From the NCBI RefSeq assembly GCF_000348945.1, contig NZ_AOCK01000010.1, positions 124,001-188,000 of the forward strand: 64,000 nt of DNA, in the 5' to 3' direction. The notes under the pieces were generated by a model. It saw nothing but the letters and a program-made list of their open reading frames with translations. It made no database searches and was not told where the DNA came from. Positions 18,035 through 27,827 of the stretch are shown here, piece by piece. This DNA comes from Paeniglutamicibacter gangotriensis Lz1y (GTDB lineage Bacteria > Actinomycetota > Actinomycetes > Actinomycetales > Micrococcaceae). Made by a program: the position numbers and the translations under genes. The first letter of the stretch is position 1; the number at the start of each line of letters is the position of its first letter.

Positions 18035-18991
18035 ATGAGCGCGACCGATCCTGCACCCAGTCCCGGCCCCACCCTGGAATCTGTGGTGGGCTCGCTTCCC
18101 TATGCCAAGGGGCACGGGACAGGGAACGACTTCATCCTGATCGCAGACCCCACGGACCAGCACCACCTGGACCAAGCGCAGGTTGCACAGATATGTGACA
18201 GGCACACAGGCCTCGGCGGCGACGGGCTGATCCGCGCCGTCCCGTCCGAAGCCGTGGCCGAGGGCCGGACCATCTTGGAGTCCGCGCCGGAGGCGTACTG
18301 GTTCATGGACTACCGCAACGCCGACGGTTCGATCTCGGAAATGTGTGGCAATGGGGTGCGCGTGTTCGTGCATTTCCTGCTCAGCGAAAACCTCGTGGAC
18401 CTTGAAGTGGGCGCAGTGTTGCCGATCGGCACGCGTGGCGGACTGAAGCTGGTCACCCGGCTACGGGACGGCTACGCGGTGGACATGGGCCCTTGGGAGT
18501 TCATTCACGACAAGGCAGCGACGGAAAACGGGCTGGACTCCAGGGTCCTCACCTCCGGGCTGCCCACGGTCCGCGGGGCACTGAGTATTTCCATGGGCAA
18601 CCCGCACACCGTGGTGGCCCTGGCCAATGCCGCCGAGCTGCGCGCCTTGGACCTGGCCTCGATCCCGGAGGTGGAGCCGCGCCCGGAACACGGGACAAAC
18701 GTTGAGTACGTGCTGGCCGGCAATCCGTCGGTGCCCGGCGGGCGCGGGTCGCTGCGCATGCGAGTCCATGAACGCGGGGTGGGGGAGACCCTCTCCTGCG
18801 GCACAGGGGCCTGCGCCGCGGCCATCGCCACCCGGCACTGGTCCCAGGCCCACGACGTCGCCCAATGGGCGATACAGGTCCCGGGTGGAGACCTGGGTGT
18901 CGGGTTCGAGGAAGGCGCCGACGGACGGGAGCACGTGGTGCTCAGCGGCCCGGCCGTGCTGGTGGCCCGCGGCGACATCACCGCGGGCTAG
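18035..18991 (+). CDS. dapF: Diaminopimelate epimerase
   Basis: A 318-residue PLP-independent racemase converting LL- to meso-diaminopimelate for lysine and peptidoglycan. The catalytic cysteines are Cys104 in SEMCGNGVRVF and the one in LSCGTGACAAA near residue 256. KGHGTGNDFI is the conserved N-terminal motif. An extra 20 residues precede this motif compared with shorter homologues. TATTCT (18022-18027) ends 7 bases before ATG 18035, implying a leaderless transcript, so it probably has its own promoter although it lies downstream of miaA. Confidence 0.94.
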   Translation: MSATDPAPSPGPTLESVVGSLPYAKGHGTGNDFILIADPTDQHHLDQAQVAQICDRHTGLGGDGLIRAVPSEAVAEGRTILESAPEAYWFMDYRNADGSISEMCGNGVRVFVHFLLSENLVDLEVGAVLPIGTRGGLKLVTRLRDGYAVDMGPWEFIHDKAATENGLDSRVLTSGLPTVRGALSISMGNPHTVVALANAAELRALDLASIPEVEPRPEHGTNVEYVLAGNPSVPGGRGSLRMRVHERGVGETLSCGTGACAAAIATRHWSQAHDVAQWAIQVPGGDLGVGFEEGADGREHVVLSGPAVLVARGDITAG

Positions 18992-19026
18992 GACCCCGGC
19001 CCCAAGGTAACCTTCCGGTGGCTCCG

Positions 19027-19644
19027 TTAGGCAGCGAGCGGGCGGGAGACCTTCAGAATGCGGAAGGCCTTGTCGGTCGAGACCCGTTCGACGTTCCAGT
19101 CCTGCGGCAGCGCCGCATCGAGCCACTTCTGTAGCGAATCGGCGCCCAGATTCTTTTGCACTACCAGCCAGGCATCGCCACCCGGTGCCAGCCGGGGCAG
19201 CCAGAGCAGCAGCAACTCGTGCAGCGCCTCCTTGCCGATACGGATCGGCGGGTTGGACCAGATGGTGTCGTAGGTGATGTCCGGATCCGCCGCCTCCGGC
19301 AGCGCCACAACCACGTTGCCCAGCCCGAGGGTCGCGGCGTTATCGCGGGTCAAGGCGAGGCTTCTTTCATTGACGTCGACGGCGTGCACCGTCGCCTCGG
19401 GGGAGGCCATGGCCATGGACAGGGCGATCGGGCCCCAGCCACACCCAAGGTCCAGCAGGTTTCCCGTCGGGGACGGGTCGGGGACGCCACGCAAAAGCAC
19501 GGCCGTTCCCTTGTCGATCCGGTCGGGGCTGAAGATGCCGCCGGACGACTGTAGCTTGCGCGGGGCACCGCCCAATTCGACGCTGATGGTGCGCCGTTTC
19601 TCCGGGGTGGAAGGCTGGGCGCTGAAGTAGTGTTCCGGGCTCAT
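19027..19644 (-). CDS. RsmC-like class I SAM-dependent methyltransferase
   Basis: A 205-residue methyltransferase related to the methylase domain of RsmC/RlmG rRNA guanine N2-methyltransferases. The SAM-binding motif I is NLLDLGCGWGPIALSMA, the acidic motif II is VHAVDVNERSLAL, and the catalytic motif IV is SNPPIRIG (N-P-P-I type). The C-terminus holds LLWLPRLAPGGDAWLVVQKNLG. It is shorter than E. coli RsmC and lacks the N-terminal pseudo-methyltransferase domain. On its strand TAACTT ends 6 bases before ATG 19644. It opposes dapF and is transcribed alone. Confidence 0.85.
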   Translation of the reverse strand: MSPEHYFSAQPSTPEKRRTISVELGGAPRKLQSSGGIFSPDRIDKGTAVLLRGVPDPSPTGNLLDLGCGWGPIALSMAMASPEATVHAVDVNERSLALTRDNAATLGLGNVVVALPEAADPDITYDTIWSNPPIRIGKEALHELLLLWLPRLAPGGDAWLVVQKNLGADSLQKWLDAALPQDWNVERVSTDKAFRILKVSRPLAA

Positions 19645-20162
19645 ATCTGCAAGTTAACCGCCAGCGACCAACAATCCCAAACCCGAAGCACGTCTAAGGG
19701 CTGGATAACGGTGTGAGATGCATCAAGGCGCCGCTCGCCACAAAGTGATAAAGTTTTCTCTATGACTTACCCGTACTTGTAAGACGCAGCCGCTCAACGC
19801 GCCCCCGTGTCCTTCCCCGCTCCGAGCCAACACGCCGGCGACCGGAAGTTGACTCATGGCCGGGCCGATACGCAAGCCATGCGCAAAAGTCATCACCGGA
19901 CCCCACATACCTCGTGATGCCCCCGCGGCATACGAAGCATGGGTCAACTCATTTCGGCGATGCCAGTACCGTCGGCACCGGCCCAATCCCCGCGGCGTCA
20001 CCACGCCCCCAGATCTTCAGGACGCCGTGTAATCACGGCCCGGCAAGGAGCCAATCCATGCAAACACCACACGAACACCCGGAACAACACAACCCATCCA
20101 CGCCCAAGGGCGCATCTGACGGTGCGGGGCACTATTCTGGAATACAGCAAGCAAAGGGGAAC
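19645..20162. other. Long region between methyltransferase and hflX
   Basis: About 520 bases without a confident gene. It carries the divergent methyltransferase promoter, a six-codon frame (ATGACTTACCCGTACTTGTAA at about 19760), a 58-codon candidate frame (entered separately) and the hflX leader with ribosome site AAAGGGGA. Confidence 0.4.
19856..20032 (+). CDS. Candidate small Arg/Pro-rich protein
   Basis: An open frame of 58 codons from ATG 19856 to TAA 20032. GGAAG about 8 bases upstream could act as a ribosome site. The peptide contains AYEAWVNSFRRCQYRRHRPN and is basic in the second half. Third-position GC is lower than in neighbouring genes, which weakens the coding case. I recognise no family. 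It lies in the 5' region of hflX, so a leader peptide or chance frame are both possible. Confidence 0.25.
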   Translation: MAGPIRKPCAKVITGPHIPRDAPAAYEAWVNSFRRCQYRRHRPNPRGVTTPPDLQDAV

Positions 20163-21734
20163 ATGACCAATCCACAGCCTTCCGGCCCGCAGGACAATGA
20201 CCTGGACGAGGCGCAGCTCCAAGCCGCCATCGAACGCATTCTTGCCAGCGACGCCGCAGCAGCCAACCAAGCCAGCCACTTCGGTGCCCCGGAGGACGAG
20301 AAAATCCTCACCGGACGCGCCCAGGCGCTGGACAAGTCCACCCGCGAACACTCCTCCTTCGACGGGGATCAGGAGGAACTGGCCGCACGCCGTGCGCTGC
20401 GCCGGTCCGCAAGCCTGTCCACCGAACTCGATGATGTCACCGAGGTAGAGAACCGCCAGCTGCGCCTCGAGCGCGTGGTCCTGGCCGGCATCTGGAACGA
20501 GGGCACCGCGGAAGACGCCGAGAATTCGCTGCGCGAGTTGGCGGCGCTTGCCGAAACCGCCGGTTCCGAGGTGTTGGATGGCATGGTCCAGCGCCGTGCA
20601 AAGCCCGACGCAAACACCTACCTCGGTTCGGGCAAGGCCCAGGAGCTGCGCGAGGTCGTGGCTGCCACGGGCGCGGACACCGTCATCATCGACACCGAAC
20701 TCGCACCCTCCCAGCGTCGCGCCCTCGAAGATGTCGTCCAAGTCAAGGTCATTGACCGCACCGCATTGATCCTGGACATCTTTGCCCAGCACGCCAAGAG
20801 TCACGAGGGCCGCGCCCAGGTGGAGCTGGCACAGCTCGAATACCTGCTGCCGCGATTGCGCGGCTGGGGCGAATCCATGTCCCGTCAGGCAGGTGGCCGG
20901 GTCGGCACCGCAGGCGGCGGCATCGGCTCGCGTGGTCCCGGTGAAACCAAGATCGAACTGGACCGCCGGCGCATTCGCGACCGCATGGCCAAGCTGCGCA
21001 AGGAAATCAAGGGAATGCTCCCGGCCCGCGAGGCCAAGCGGGCCAACCGCAAACGCAACTCGGTGCCATCGGTGGCCATCGCCGGATACACGAACGCCGG
21101 GAAATCCTCGTTGCTCAACAGGCTCACAAACGCCGGAGCACTGGTGGAGAACGCGTTGTTCGCGACCCTTGATCCCACGGTTCGCCAGACCGAGACCGAG
21201 GACGGACTGACCTACACGCTGGCGGACACCGTTGGGTTTGTGAAGTCGTTGCCCACCCAGCTGGTCGAGGCCTTCCGCTCCACGCTGGAAGAAGTTGCCG
21301 ACGCGGATCTGATCCTGCACGTCGTGGATGCCGCGCACCCCGACCCGGAAGGGCAGATCCAGGCGGTCCGCGAGGTCCTCAACGACGTGGACGCCCGTCG
21401 AATCCCGGAGCTCATCGTGTTGAACAAGGCAGATGTCGCCGACCCGTTTGTGGTCGAACGGCTGCGCCAACACGAGCCAAACCACGTGATCGTCTCGGCG
21501 CGCACCGGTGAGGGAATCGGCGAACTGCTCGAGAAGATCAGTGCTGCAATTCCACGGCCCGATGTCCAACTAGAATTGATGATTCCCTATGATCGAGGCG
21601 ACGTGGTCAACAGGCTGCACGGCGCGGAGGCCGAAATTCTGGCCGTCGAACATACCGAAACTGGAACACGCATGATGGTCAAGGTGCGCAAAAGCATGGC
21701 GGCAGAAGTGGAGCAATTTAGTATTCATGGCTGA
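20163..21734 (+). CDS. hflX: GTPase HflX
   Basis: A 523-residue ribosome-associated GTPase that splits stalled or heat-damaged 70S ribosomes. The N-terminal HflX domain includes PDANTYLGSGKAQELREVV and GETKIELDRRRIRDR. The G1 motif is GYTNAGKSSLLNRL, followed by DTVGFV (G3) and NKAD (G4). About 90 residues precede the conserved domain, longer than E. coli HflX but usual in actinobacteria. ATG 20163 has ribosome site AAAGGGGA; longer upstream frames have none. The stop overlaps the downstream helicase start by 8 bases. Confidence 0.94.
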   Translation: MTNPQPSGPQDNDLDEAQLQAAIERILASDAAAANQASHFGAPEDEKILTGRAQALDKSTREHSSFDGDQEELAARRALRRSASLSTELDDVTEVENRQLRLERVVLAGIWNEGTAEDAENSLRELAALAETAGSEVLDGMVQRRAKPDANTYLGSGKAQELREVVAATGADTVIIDTELAPSQRRALEDVVQVKVIDRTALILDIFAQHAKSHEGRAQVELAQLEYLLPRLRGWGESMSRQAGGRVGTAGGGIGSRGPGETKIELDRRRIRDRMAKLRKEIKGMLPAREAKRANRKRNSVPSVAIAGYTNAGKSSLLNRLTNAGALVENALFATLDPTVRQTETEDGLTYTLADTVGFVKSLPTQLVEAFRSTLEEVADADLILHVVDAAHPDPEGQIQAVREVLNDVDARRIPELIVLNKADVADPFVVERLRQHEPNHVIVSARTGEGIGELLEKISAAIPRPDVQLELMIPYDRGDVVNRLHGAEAEILAVEHTETGTRMMVKVRKSMAAEVEQFSIHG

Positions 21735-23730
21735 GGAATCAGAGGTCATCGCCCTTTTGGACGCTGCAGTGTCCACTATGGGCGGGCAAAATCGGCCGGG
21801 CCAACACGAAATGACGCGTCAGGTCGTGCGGGCCATGGACACTGGCGAACACCTGTTGGTGCAGGCCGGGACCGGAACCGGTAAATCGATGGCCTATCTG
21901 GTCCCCGCTTTGGCCCACGCGATCGACGCGGAGAAGCCGGTGGTGATTTCCACCGCAACTCTGGCGCTCCAAGCGCAGATCGTCGGTCGCGATGTGCCGC
22001 GGCTTCTCTCCTCGCTCAAGGGCAAGCTCCCGCGCGAGATGGATGTGGCGCTGGTCAAGGGCCGCTCCAACTACGTGTGCCAGTACAAGCTCGGCGGCGG
22101 GTACCCGGACGACGACGAGGGCGCACTGTTCTCCTTGGAATCGGGCACCCCACTGGTCGGTGGCGGCGAAGGGCCGAGCTCCGCGCTGGGCCAGGAAGTG
22201 GTGCGGTTGCGGCAATGGGCCGAACGCACCGACACCGGAGACCGCGACGACATCACCCCCGGAGTCAGCGACAAGGCCTGGCGACAGGTGTCGGTCAGCG
22301 CCATGGATTGCCTCGGCGCCCAGAAATGTCCCATGGCCTCCGAATGCTTTAGCGAACTGGCCCGCTCCCGCGCGGCCAACGCCGATGTGGTCATCACCAA
22401 CCACGCGATGCTCGCCGTTTCGGCGTTCGAAGGTCTGGCCGTGCTGCCGGACTTCGACACCGTTATCATCGACGAGGCCCACGAGCTCCAGGACCGGGTC
22501 ACCAGCTCCGTGACGCGCCCCATGTCCGTGGCCATGGTCCAGACCGCAGCTTCCGCGGCACGCAAGCACTGCTCGGTCAGCGTCGATTCCCTGAACCAGG
22601 GAGCCAAGGCCCTGCAACGCGCCCTCGAAGGGGTTCCCACGGGACTCATGGCCAAGGGCCTGAACGAAGACCAGGAAGCGGCGATCAACCAAATCGCCGA
22701 GGCAGCACGGGTGGTGCTCTCCGATTCAAAGCCGGAGGCCAACGCCCCGGCCGACGGCGGACGGCAAATGGCCCGCTCACAGGTCATGTACCTGGTGGAG
22801 CAATGCACCAAGATGCTTGAAATGACCGACGAGCGCGAAGTCATCTGGGCCTCGCGGCCGGGGCACTTCAGCCCGGGTGAGGGCTACGTCCAGCCCGATG
22901 AATCCAGCCAACCGACCCTGATGGTGGCACCGCTCTCGGTAGCGGGCAAGCTCCGCGAGGGACTCTTCGACGGTCGCACCGTGATCCTCACCAGCGCGAC
23001 GCTGGCCATCGGAGCCGCCTTCGAACCCGTCGCAGGGTCCCTGGGTCTGATCGGCGATGGCGCACCGACCTGGAACGGTGTCGATGTGGGCAGCCCCTTC
23101 GACTACCCCAAGCAAGGCATCCTGTACGTCGCCAAGCACCTGCCCAAGCCCGGGCGGCAGATGTCACAGGAAACGCTCTCCGAGATCGAGGACTTGATCA
23201 AGGCCTCCGGAGGTGGGGCGCTGGCGCTGTTCACCTCGCGCCGTGCCGCGGAAGACGCGGCGGAAATCTTGCGTGCCCGTCTGGACATTCCGATCCTGTG
23301 TCAGGGCGAGTCCAGTATGAAGGCCCTCGTCGACCAGTTCTCCGCAGAACCGGACACCTGTCTCTTTGGCACCATGACACTCTGGCAGGGCGTGGATGTG
23401 CCGGGCAACGCCTGCCGGTTGGTGATCATCGACAAAATTCCCTTCCCGCGTCCCGATGACCCGCTGTCCTCGGCCCGCAGCCGCGATGTCGCCAAGCACG
23501 GCGGAAACGGTTTCATGGCCGTGGCCGCGAGCCATGCCGCGGTGCGCTTGGCACAGGGCTCAGGCCGACTGATCCGCTCCATCAACGACAAGGGCGTGGT
23601 GGCCGTACTGGATTCACGTCTGGCCACCGAACGCTATGGCACGTTCCTGCGTGCGTCCCTGCCGCCGTTGTGGGCCACTCCTGACAAGGCCACCGTCATC
23701 TCCGCCCTGCAACGCCTCAGCGAAGGCTAA
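21727..23730 (+). CDS. dinG: DinG/Rad3-type ATP-dependent DNA helicase
   Basis: A 667-residue superfamily 2 XPD/DinG-like helicase. Walker A is VQAGTGTGKSMAYLVPAL, the DEAH box reads VIIDEAHEL, and motif VI is AQGSGRLIRS. Cys residues between them (YVCQYKL and CLGAQKCPMASECF) fit the four ligands of the iron-sulfur cluster. Such helicases unwind D-loops, R-loops and G-quadruplexes during repair. The start overlaps hflX by 8 bases, so translation is coupled. lexA lies convergently downstream; no SOS box is visible before this gene. Confidence 0.9.
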   Translation: MAEESEVIALLDAAVSTMGGQNRPGQHEMTRQVVRAMDTGEHLLVQAGTGTGKSMAYLVPALAHAIDAEKPVVISTATLALQAQIVGRDVPRLLSSLKGKLPREMDVALVKGRSNYVCQYKLGGGYPDDDEGALFSLESGTPLVGGGEGPSSALGQEVVRLRQWAERTDTGDRDDITPGVSDKAWRQVSVSAMDCLGAQKCPMASECFSELARSRAANADVVITNHAMLAVSAFEGLAVLPDFDTVIIDEAHELQDRVTSSVTRPMSVAMVQTAASAARKHCSVSVDSLNQGAKALQRALEGVPTGLMAKGLNEDQEAAINQIAEAARVVLSDSKPEANAPADGGRQMARSQVMYLVEQCTKMLEMTDEREVIWASRPGHFSPGEGYVQPDESSQPTLMVAPLSVAGKLREGLFDGRTVILTSATLAIGAAFEPVAGSLGLIGDGAPTWNGVDVGSPFDYPKQGILYVAKHLPKPGRQMSQETLSEIEDLIKASGGGALALFTSRRAAEDAAEILRARLDIPILCQGESSMKALVDQFSAEPDTCLFGTMTLWQGVDVPGNACRLVIIDKIPFPRPDDPLSSARSRDVAKHGGNGFMAVAASHAAVRLAQGSGRLIRSINDKGVVAVLDSRLATERYGTFLRASLPPLWATPDKATVISALQRLSEG

Positions 23731-23753
23731 GGGGCACCAGTAAGGGGCACAAA

Positions 23754-23793
23754 AAAGGTTCGGGGCCGGTCGAAAGACCGGCCCCGAACCTTT
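23754..23793. terminator. Bidirectional terminator between dinG and lexA
   Basis: An 18-base perfect inverted repeat (23754-23771 and 23776-23793) has a GAAA tetraloop. AAA runs precede it and TTT ends it, so it can terminate the helicase (+) and lexA (-) transcripts. Confidence 0.92.
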
Positions 23794-23818
23794 GGCGGGA
23801 TGAAACGCGATATTGCTC

Positions 23819-24538
23819 CTAGATGGAGCGCATGACCGAGACGACCTTGCCCATGACGGTGGCGGTGTCGCCGAGGATCGGCTCGTAGCGTGAGTTCTGC
23901 GGCAGCAACCAGGTATGGCCGTCACGCTGGCGGAACGTCTTGACCGTGGCTTCGTCTTCGAGCAGTGCTGCGACGATGTCCCCGTTGTTGGCGGTCTGCT
24001 GGCGGCGAACCACCACCCAGTCCCCGTCGCAAATGGCCGCGTCGATCATCGAATCTCCGGTGACCTTGAGCATGAACAGTTCGCCGTGGCCCACCAACTG
24101 GCGTGGAAGGGCGAAAACGTCCTCAACCGCCTGGTCTGCCAGGATCGGACCGCCTGCGGCGATGCGCCCCACCAGTGGCACCATGGCGGTGTCGGCCGAG
24201 GTGGTCAGCTCCGAGACGTTCATGCCGTTAGCGGCCTTCAGGCTGTCCTGGCCCTCTACTACTTCAAGTTTTGCATCACCCTTGAGCTGGAGCGGCAAGA
24301 GGATCTCCATGGCCCGCGGCCTGCGCGGATCACGGCGGATATAGCCGAGCTTTTCCAGCTGGCTGAGCTGATGGGTCACGCTCGAGAGGCTTGCCAACCC
24401 CACAGCGTCACCGATTTCCCGCATCGAAGGCGGGTATCCATTGGCGCTCACCGAGCGCTGGATGGTTTCAAGAACCTTTTTCTGACGGATAGTCAGGCTC
24501 TTCGCGTCGCGTCGAGGGGTTCGTTGTTCGGTCGTCAT
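23819..24538 (-). CDS. lexA: LexA repressor
   Basis: A 239-residue SOS repressor. The winged-helix domain spans residues 13-80 ([36 protein letters not shown]). The self-cleavage site is Ala128-Gly129 in GRIAAGGPI, the catalytic Ser163 is in GDSMIDA and Lys200 is in DEATVK. It represses recA and other SOS genes until RecA filaments induce cleavage. ATG 24538 was preferred over the upstream ATG 24586 because homologues begin close to it. The divergent region with the LysM gene holds LexA boxes, so it autoregulates. Confidence 0.96.
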   Translation of the reverse strand: MTTEQRTPRRDAKSLTIRQKKVLETIQRSVSANGYPPSMREIGDAVGLASLSSVTHQLSQLEKLGYIRRDPRRPRAMEILLPLQLKGDAKLEVVEGQDSLKAANGMNVSELTTSADTAMVPLVGRIAAGGPILADQAVEDVFALPRQLVGHGELFMLKVTGDSMIDAAICDGDWVVVRRQQTANNGDIVAALLEDEATVKTFRQRDGHTWLLPQNSRYEPILGDTATVMGKVVSVMRSI

Positions 24539-24725
24539 TGTCAATGCCTCATCCCGATCGTCGCCGGTTGCCCGCGCGTGCCGCAAATTGTCGGTGCTGG
24601 CTGATGTAGTAAATACATCGGCTCACGGCACCAAGCTTAGTCGACAAGGACACTACTTTCAAAGATTTGTTCGAACAGATCTGGACACGTGTCGTCCAAA
24701 GGTGCTAGAAATAAGATACAAACAC

Positions 24726-24751
24726 CGAACACCTGTTCGAAAGATATGTTC
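24726..24751. promoter_or_regulatory. LexA boxes between lexA and the LysM gene
   Basis: CGAAC-ACCT-GTTCG (24726-24739) is a perfect SOS box. An overlapping CGAAA-GATAT-GTTCG follows with a one-base longer spacer (24738-24752). Other GTTCGAAC half-sites lie nearby (about 24669 and 24766). The region can control both divergent genes. Confidence 0.85.
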
Positions 24752-24825
24752 GAATAACCGTCGCGTGTTCGAACCGGGCCATCAGGCCACGTCAAACACG
24801 CGAAAACATGAGGAAAGGCAAAGAC

Positions 24826-25218
24826 ATGGCAAACACTGCTTTCTCGGCCCCGCTCCACCTGGTCACTTCCCCCAACTTCGAGTCGGAACCGCTCATGCGG
24901 CAGACTCAGGCGCCCCTTCGCTTGACGCGTCGTGGCAAATTCGTACTTATAGCACTTCCGATCTTCCTGGTCGCCGCTGCTTCAATGATGATTATTGGCC
25001 TCTTCCAGTCCCCGGCCAATGCCTCGGACACCAGTCCGCTGGGCGTCGAAGCAACGACCGTCACCGTCATCGAGGGAGACACCTTGTGGGGGATCGCCCG
25101 CGAATTTGCGCCCCAGCTCGAGCCACGCGATGCCGTTCGCCAGATCGGTGAGATGAACAGCCTCAGCAGCTCGATGCTGCACCCGGGCACCGAGATCTTC
25201 GTCCCCACAGCAAACTAG
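24826..25218 (+). CDS. LysM-domain protein, probable SOS-induced division inhibitor (YneA/ChiZ-like)
   Basis: A 130-residue protein. A cytoplasmic N-terminus of about 45 residues with RLTRRGKF is followed by one membrane helix (VLIALPIFLVAAASMMIIGL) and an extracytoplasmic LysM domain (VIEGDTLWGIAREFAP to LHPGTEIFVP). The same layout and the divergent position next to lexA are known for YneA of Bacillus and ChiZ/DivS-type proteins of Mycobacterium/Corynebacterium, which block division during the SOS response. It may therefore halt septation while DNA is repaired. ATG 24826 has ribosome site AGGAAAGG (24811-24818). Homology is judged from architecture and context. Confidence 0.78.
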   Translation: MANTAFSAPLHLVTSPNFESEPLMRQTQAPLRLTRRGKFVLIALPIFLVAAASMMIIGLFQSPANASDTSPLGVEATTVTVIEGDTLWGIAREFAPQLEPRDAVRQIGEMNSLSSSMLHPGTEIFVPTAN

Positions 25219-25333
25219 CGCCGGTAGCTCCGGGCGCAAACAATTTCTAGCGCTGCCGGGATTCGAACCGATTATTACCCTTCGCACCACCACAGATTCT
25301 TAGGCTGCGGCCCTGCCGCCGTAGACTTACACT

Positions 25334-26449
25334 GTGAATGAACGGCTAAATCGCCTGGCAAATCTGCCCCTGCGCGATAATCTCCAAGGTCTTGAACCCT
25401 ATGGTGCACCCCAGATTGACGTACCTATCCAGCTAAACGTCAACGAAAACACCCACCCGCTTCCCGCCGAAGTGCATCGTGCGATCGTCGAAGAAGTCAC
25501 CGCCGCAGCCGTGGGACTCAACCGCTACCCCGACCGTGAATTCACCGAACTACGCGAACGCCTGGCCACCTACCTGGGCCATGGGTTGACGCCGGAAAAC
25601 ATCTGGGCCGGAAACGGATCCAACGAGGTCCTCCAACAGATCCTCCAGGCCTTCGGCGGGCCCGGACGCTCCGTCATGGGCTTCCCTCCCACCTACTCCA
25701 TGTACCCGCTGCTGGCCTCCGGCACGGATACCGCCTACATTGCCGGGCAACGCTCACCGGGCTACGGCCTCACCGCCGCGGATGCCGCCGAGCAAGTCCG
25801 CAAGGCAGCCCCGAACATCGTGTTCCTATGCTCGCCAAACAACCCCACCGGCACGGCACTGGGCCTCGACGTTGTCGAAGCCGTCTACGAGGCCGGGGCA
25901 GCCAGCAACACCATCGTGATCGTGGACGAGGCCTACGCCGAATTCGCGCACACCGGAACGCCCTCGGCGCTGTCCCTGCTTCCGGGCCGTGAACGGCTCA
26001 TTGTCTCGCGGACCATGTCCAAGGCTTTCGCCTTGGCCGGTGCCCGCGTGGGCTACCTGGCCGCGGCACCCGAAGTCACCGACGCCATCCGCTTGGTCCG
26101 CCTGCCGTACCACCTCTCGGCGGTCACCCAGGCGACAGCCAACGCCGCGCTGAAACACGTTGATGCGCTGCTGGCCAACGTCGAGGACATCAAGGTCCAA
26201 CGTGACCGCATCGTCAACGAGCTCACCCGCATGGGATTGAGCCCGGCCTCGAGCGACTCGAACTTCGTGTTCTTCGGCGGCATCAACGACACCGGTGCCA
26301 TCTGGGAGGGCCTGCTCGAGGCCGGGGTGATCATCCGTGATGTCGGAATTCCCGGACACCTCCGGGTTACCGCCGGCACCGAAGCGGAGACCACCACGTT
26401 CTTGGTACGCCTCGAGGAACTGCTCAATCAGGCTCCTCCCACGCTATAG
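25334..26449 (+). CDS. hisC: Histidinol-phosphate aminotransferase
   Basis: A 371-residue class I/II PLP aminotransferase converting imidazole-acetol phosphate and glutamate to histidinol phosphate. Visible features are NVNENTHPLP near the N-terminus, NGSNEVLQQI, CSPNNPTG substrate loop, DEAYAEF, and SRTMSKAFALAGARVGYL with PLP Lys near 230. GTG 25334 lies 6 bases after TAGACT (25322-25327), a leaderless-type start. It opens the run hisC-hisB-hisH-(small membrane gene)-priA. Some HisC proteins accept aromatic amino acids, which cannot be excluded here. Confidence 0.94.
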   Translation: MNERLNRLANLPLRDNLQGLEPYGAPQIDVPIQLNVNENTHPLPAEVHRAIVEEVTAAAVGLNRYPDREFTELRERLATYLGHGLTPENIWAGNGSNEVLQQILQAFGGPGRSVMGFPPTYSMYPLLASGTDTAYIAGQRSPGYGLTAADAAEQVRKAAPNIVFLCSPNNPTGTALGLDVVEAVYEAGAASNTIVIVDEAYAEFAHTGTPSALSLLPGRERLIVSRTMSKAFALAGARVGYLAAAPEVTDAIRLVRLPYHLSAVTQATANAALKHVDALLANVEDIKVQRDRIVNELTRMGLSPASSDSNFVFFGGINDTGAIWEGLLEAGVIIRDVGIPGHLRVTAGTEAETTTFLVRLEELLNQAPPTL

Positions 26450-26567
26450 CGCTAAACTTGGGGCGGCGGCGATGGTGCCGGCGGGCTGGTTACGACCACA
26501 TGCCCGCGTGCGCCTCCAAGCCAGCGCCCCACATCTTCGTCTCAACGCCTGATCCAAAGGAATGTGC

Positions 26568-27188
26568 ATGTCTGCCGAAAAACTCACGGGTCGTCGCGCT
26601 CGCCTCGAACGCATCACCAGCGAGTCCTCCGTCTTTGTCGAGCTCGATCTGGACGGCACTGGCCGCTCGGAAATTAGCACCGGCGTACCGTTCTACGACC
26701 ACATGCTCACAGCGCTGTCCAAGCACTCGCTGATCGACCTCACCGTGCGCGCCACCGGGGATGTCCACATCGATGTGCACCACACCGTGGAAGACACCGC
26801 CATCACCATCGGCGAGGTACTGCGCACCGCACTGGGCAACAAGGCCGGGATCCGCCGTTTCGGCACCGCCTACGCCCCGCTGGACGAGGCCCTGGCCCGC
26901 GCCGTCGTCGACATCTCCGGACGCCCCTACCTGGTCCACGGAGGCGAGCCCGCAGGACAGGAATACCACCTGATCGGTGGACACTTCACCGGGTCGATGA
27001 CCCGCCACGTCTTCGAATCCCTGACCTTCCACGCGCAGATCTGCGCGCACATCGAGGTCATCTCCGGACGCGACCCGCACCACATCGTGGAGGCCCAGTT
27101 CAAGGCCCTGGCCCGTGCACTGCGTGAAGCAGTGGAAACTGACCCGCGCATCGGCGACGCCATCCCGTCCACCAAGGGTGCGCTGTAG
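26568..27188 (+). CDS. hisB: Imidazoleglycerol-phosphate dehydratase
   Basis: A 206-residue enzyme for step six of histidine synthesis. Duplicated metal-binding motifs are [36 protein letters not shown] and FFESLTFHA-type FESLTFHAQ. It is monofunctional, without the phosphatase domain of the enterobacterial protein. ATG 26568 (MSAEKL) has AAAGGA six bases upstream; the ATG at 26562 is too close to that site. The gap of about 120 bases after hisC could contain a secondary promoter. hisH starts directly at the stop. Confidence 0.95.
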   Translation: MSAEKLTGRRARLERITSESSVFVELDLDGTGRSEISTGVPFYDHMLTALSKHSLIDLTVRATGDVHIDVHHTVEDTAITIGEVLRTALGNKAGIRRFGTAYAPLDEALARAVVDISGRPYLVHGGEPAGQEYHLIGGHFTGSMTRHVFESLTFHAQICAHIEVISGRDPHHIVEAQFKALARALREAVETDPRIGDAIPSTKGAL

Positions 27189-27824
27189 ATGGCGCAGAAG
27201 ACCGTCACGGTCCTGGACTACGGATCGGGCAATGTCCGCTCCGCAGTCAGGGCACTTGAGGCAGCCGGGGCACAGGTCAAGCTTTCGGCCAAACCCGAGG
27301 ACATCGCCAACTGCGACGGACTCTTTGTTCCAGGTGTTGGCGCGTTTGCCGCGGTGATGCAGGCGCTCAAAGACGTCGGAGCGATCCGCTGGATTGGACG
27401 CCGCATTGCCGGCGGCCGACCCGTGCTCGGGGTCTGCGTCGGACACCAGGTCTTTTTCGACGAGGGCGTGGAACACGGGATCCATACTCCGGGGCTGGGC
27501 GAATGGCCTGGCACCGTGGAACTGCTTCAGGCACCAGTGGTTCCGCACATGGGCTGGAACACCCTCACCCCGCCGGCCGGCAGCAAGCTCTTCGCCGGCA
27601 TCGAGGATGAACGCTTCTACTTCGTGCACTCCTACGCCGTGCAGAAATGGGACTTCGAAGTGGCCCAACCCAAAATGACCCCGCCACAGGTCACCTGGTC
27701 CGAACACGGGACCCCATTCATCGCCGCGGTGGAAAACGGGCCACTGTGCGCCCTGCAGTTCCACCCGGAAAAGTCCGGCGAGGCCGGAGCACGATTGCTG
27801 CGCAACTGGTTGGAGACCCTGTAA
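27189..27824 (+). CDS. hisH: Imidazole glycerol phosphate synthase glutaminase subunit
   Basis: A 211-residue class I glutamine amidotransferase that supplies ammonia to HisF. The nucleophile is in [11 protein letters not shown], the oxyanion region is in [11 protein letters not shown], and the His-Glu pair is in [16 protein letters not shown]. The normal nucleophile context 'GICLGMQ' appears here as GVCVGHQ, still with Cys. HisF is not in this window and should be nearby or elsewhere. It starts immediately after the hisB stop. Confidence 0.94.
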   Translation: MAQKTVTVLDYGSGNVRSAVRALEAAGAQVKLSAKPEDIANCDGLFVPGVGAFAAVMQALKDVGAIRWIGRRIAGGRPVLGVCVGHQVFFDEGVEHGIHTPGLGEWPGTVELLQAPVVPHMGWNTLTPPAGSKLFAGIEDERFYFVHSYAVQKWDFEVAQPKMTPPQVTWSEHGTPFIAAVENGPLCALQFHPEKSGEAGARLLRNWLETL

Positions 27825-27827
27825 ACC

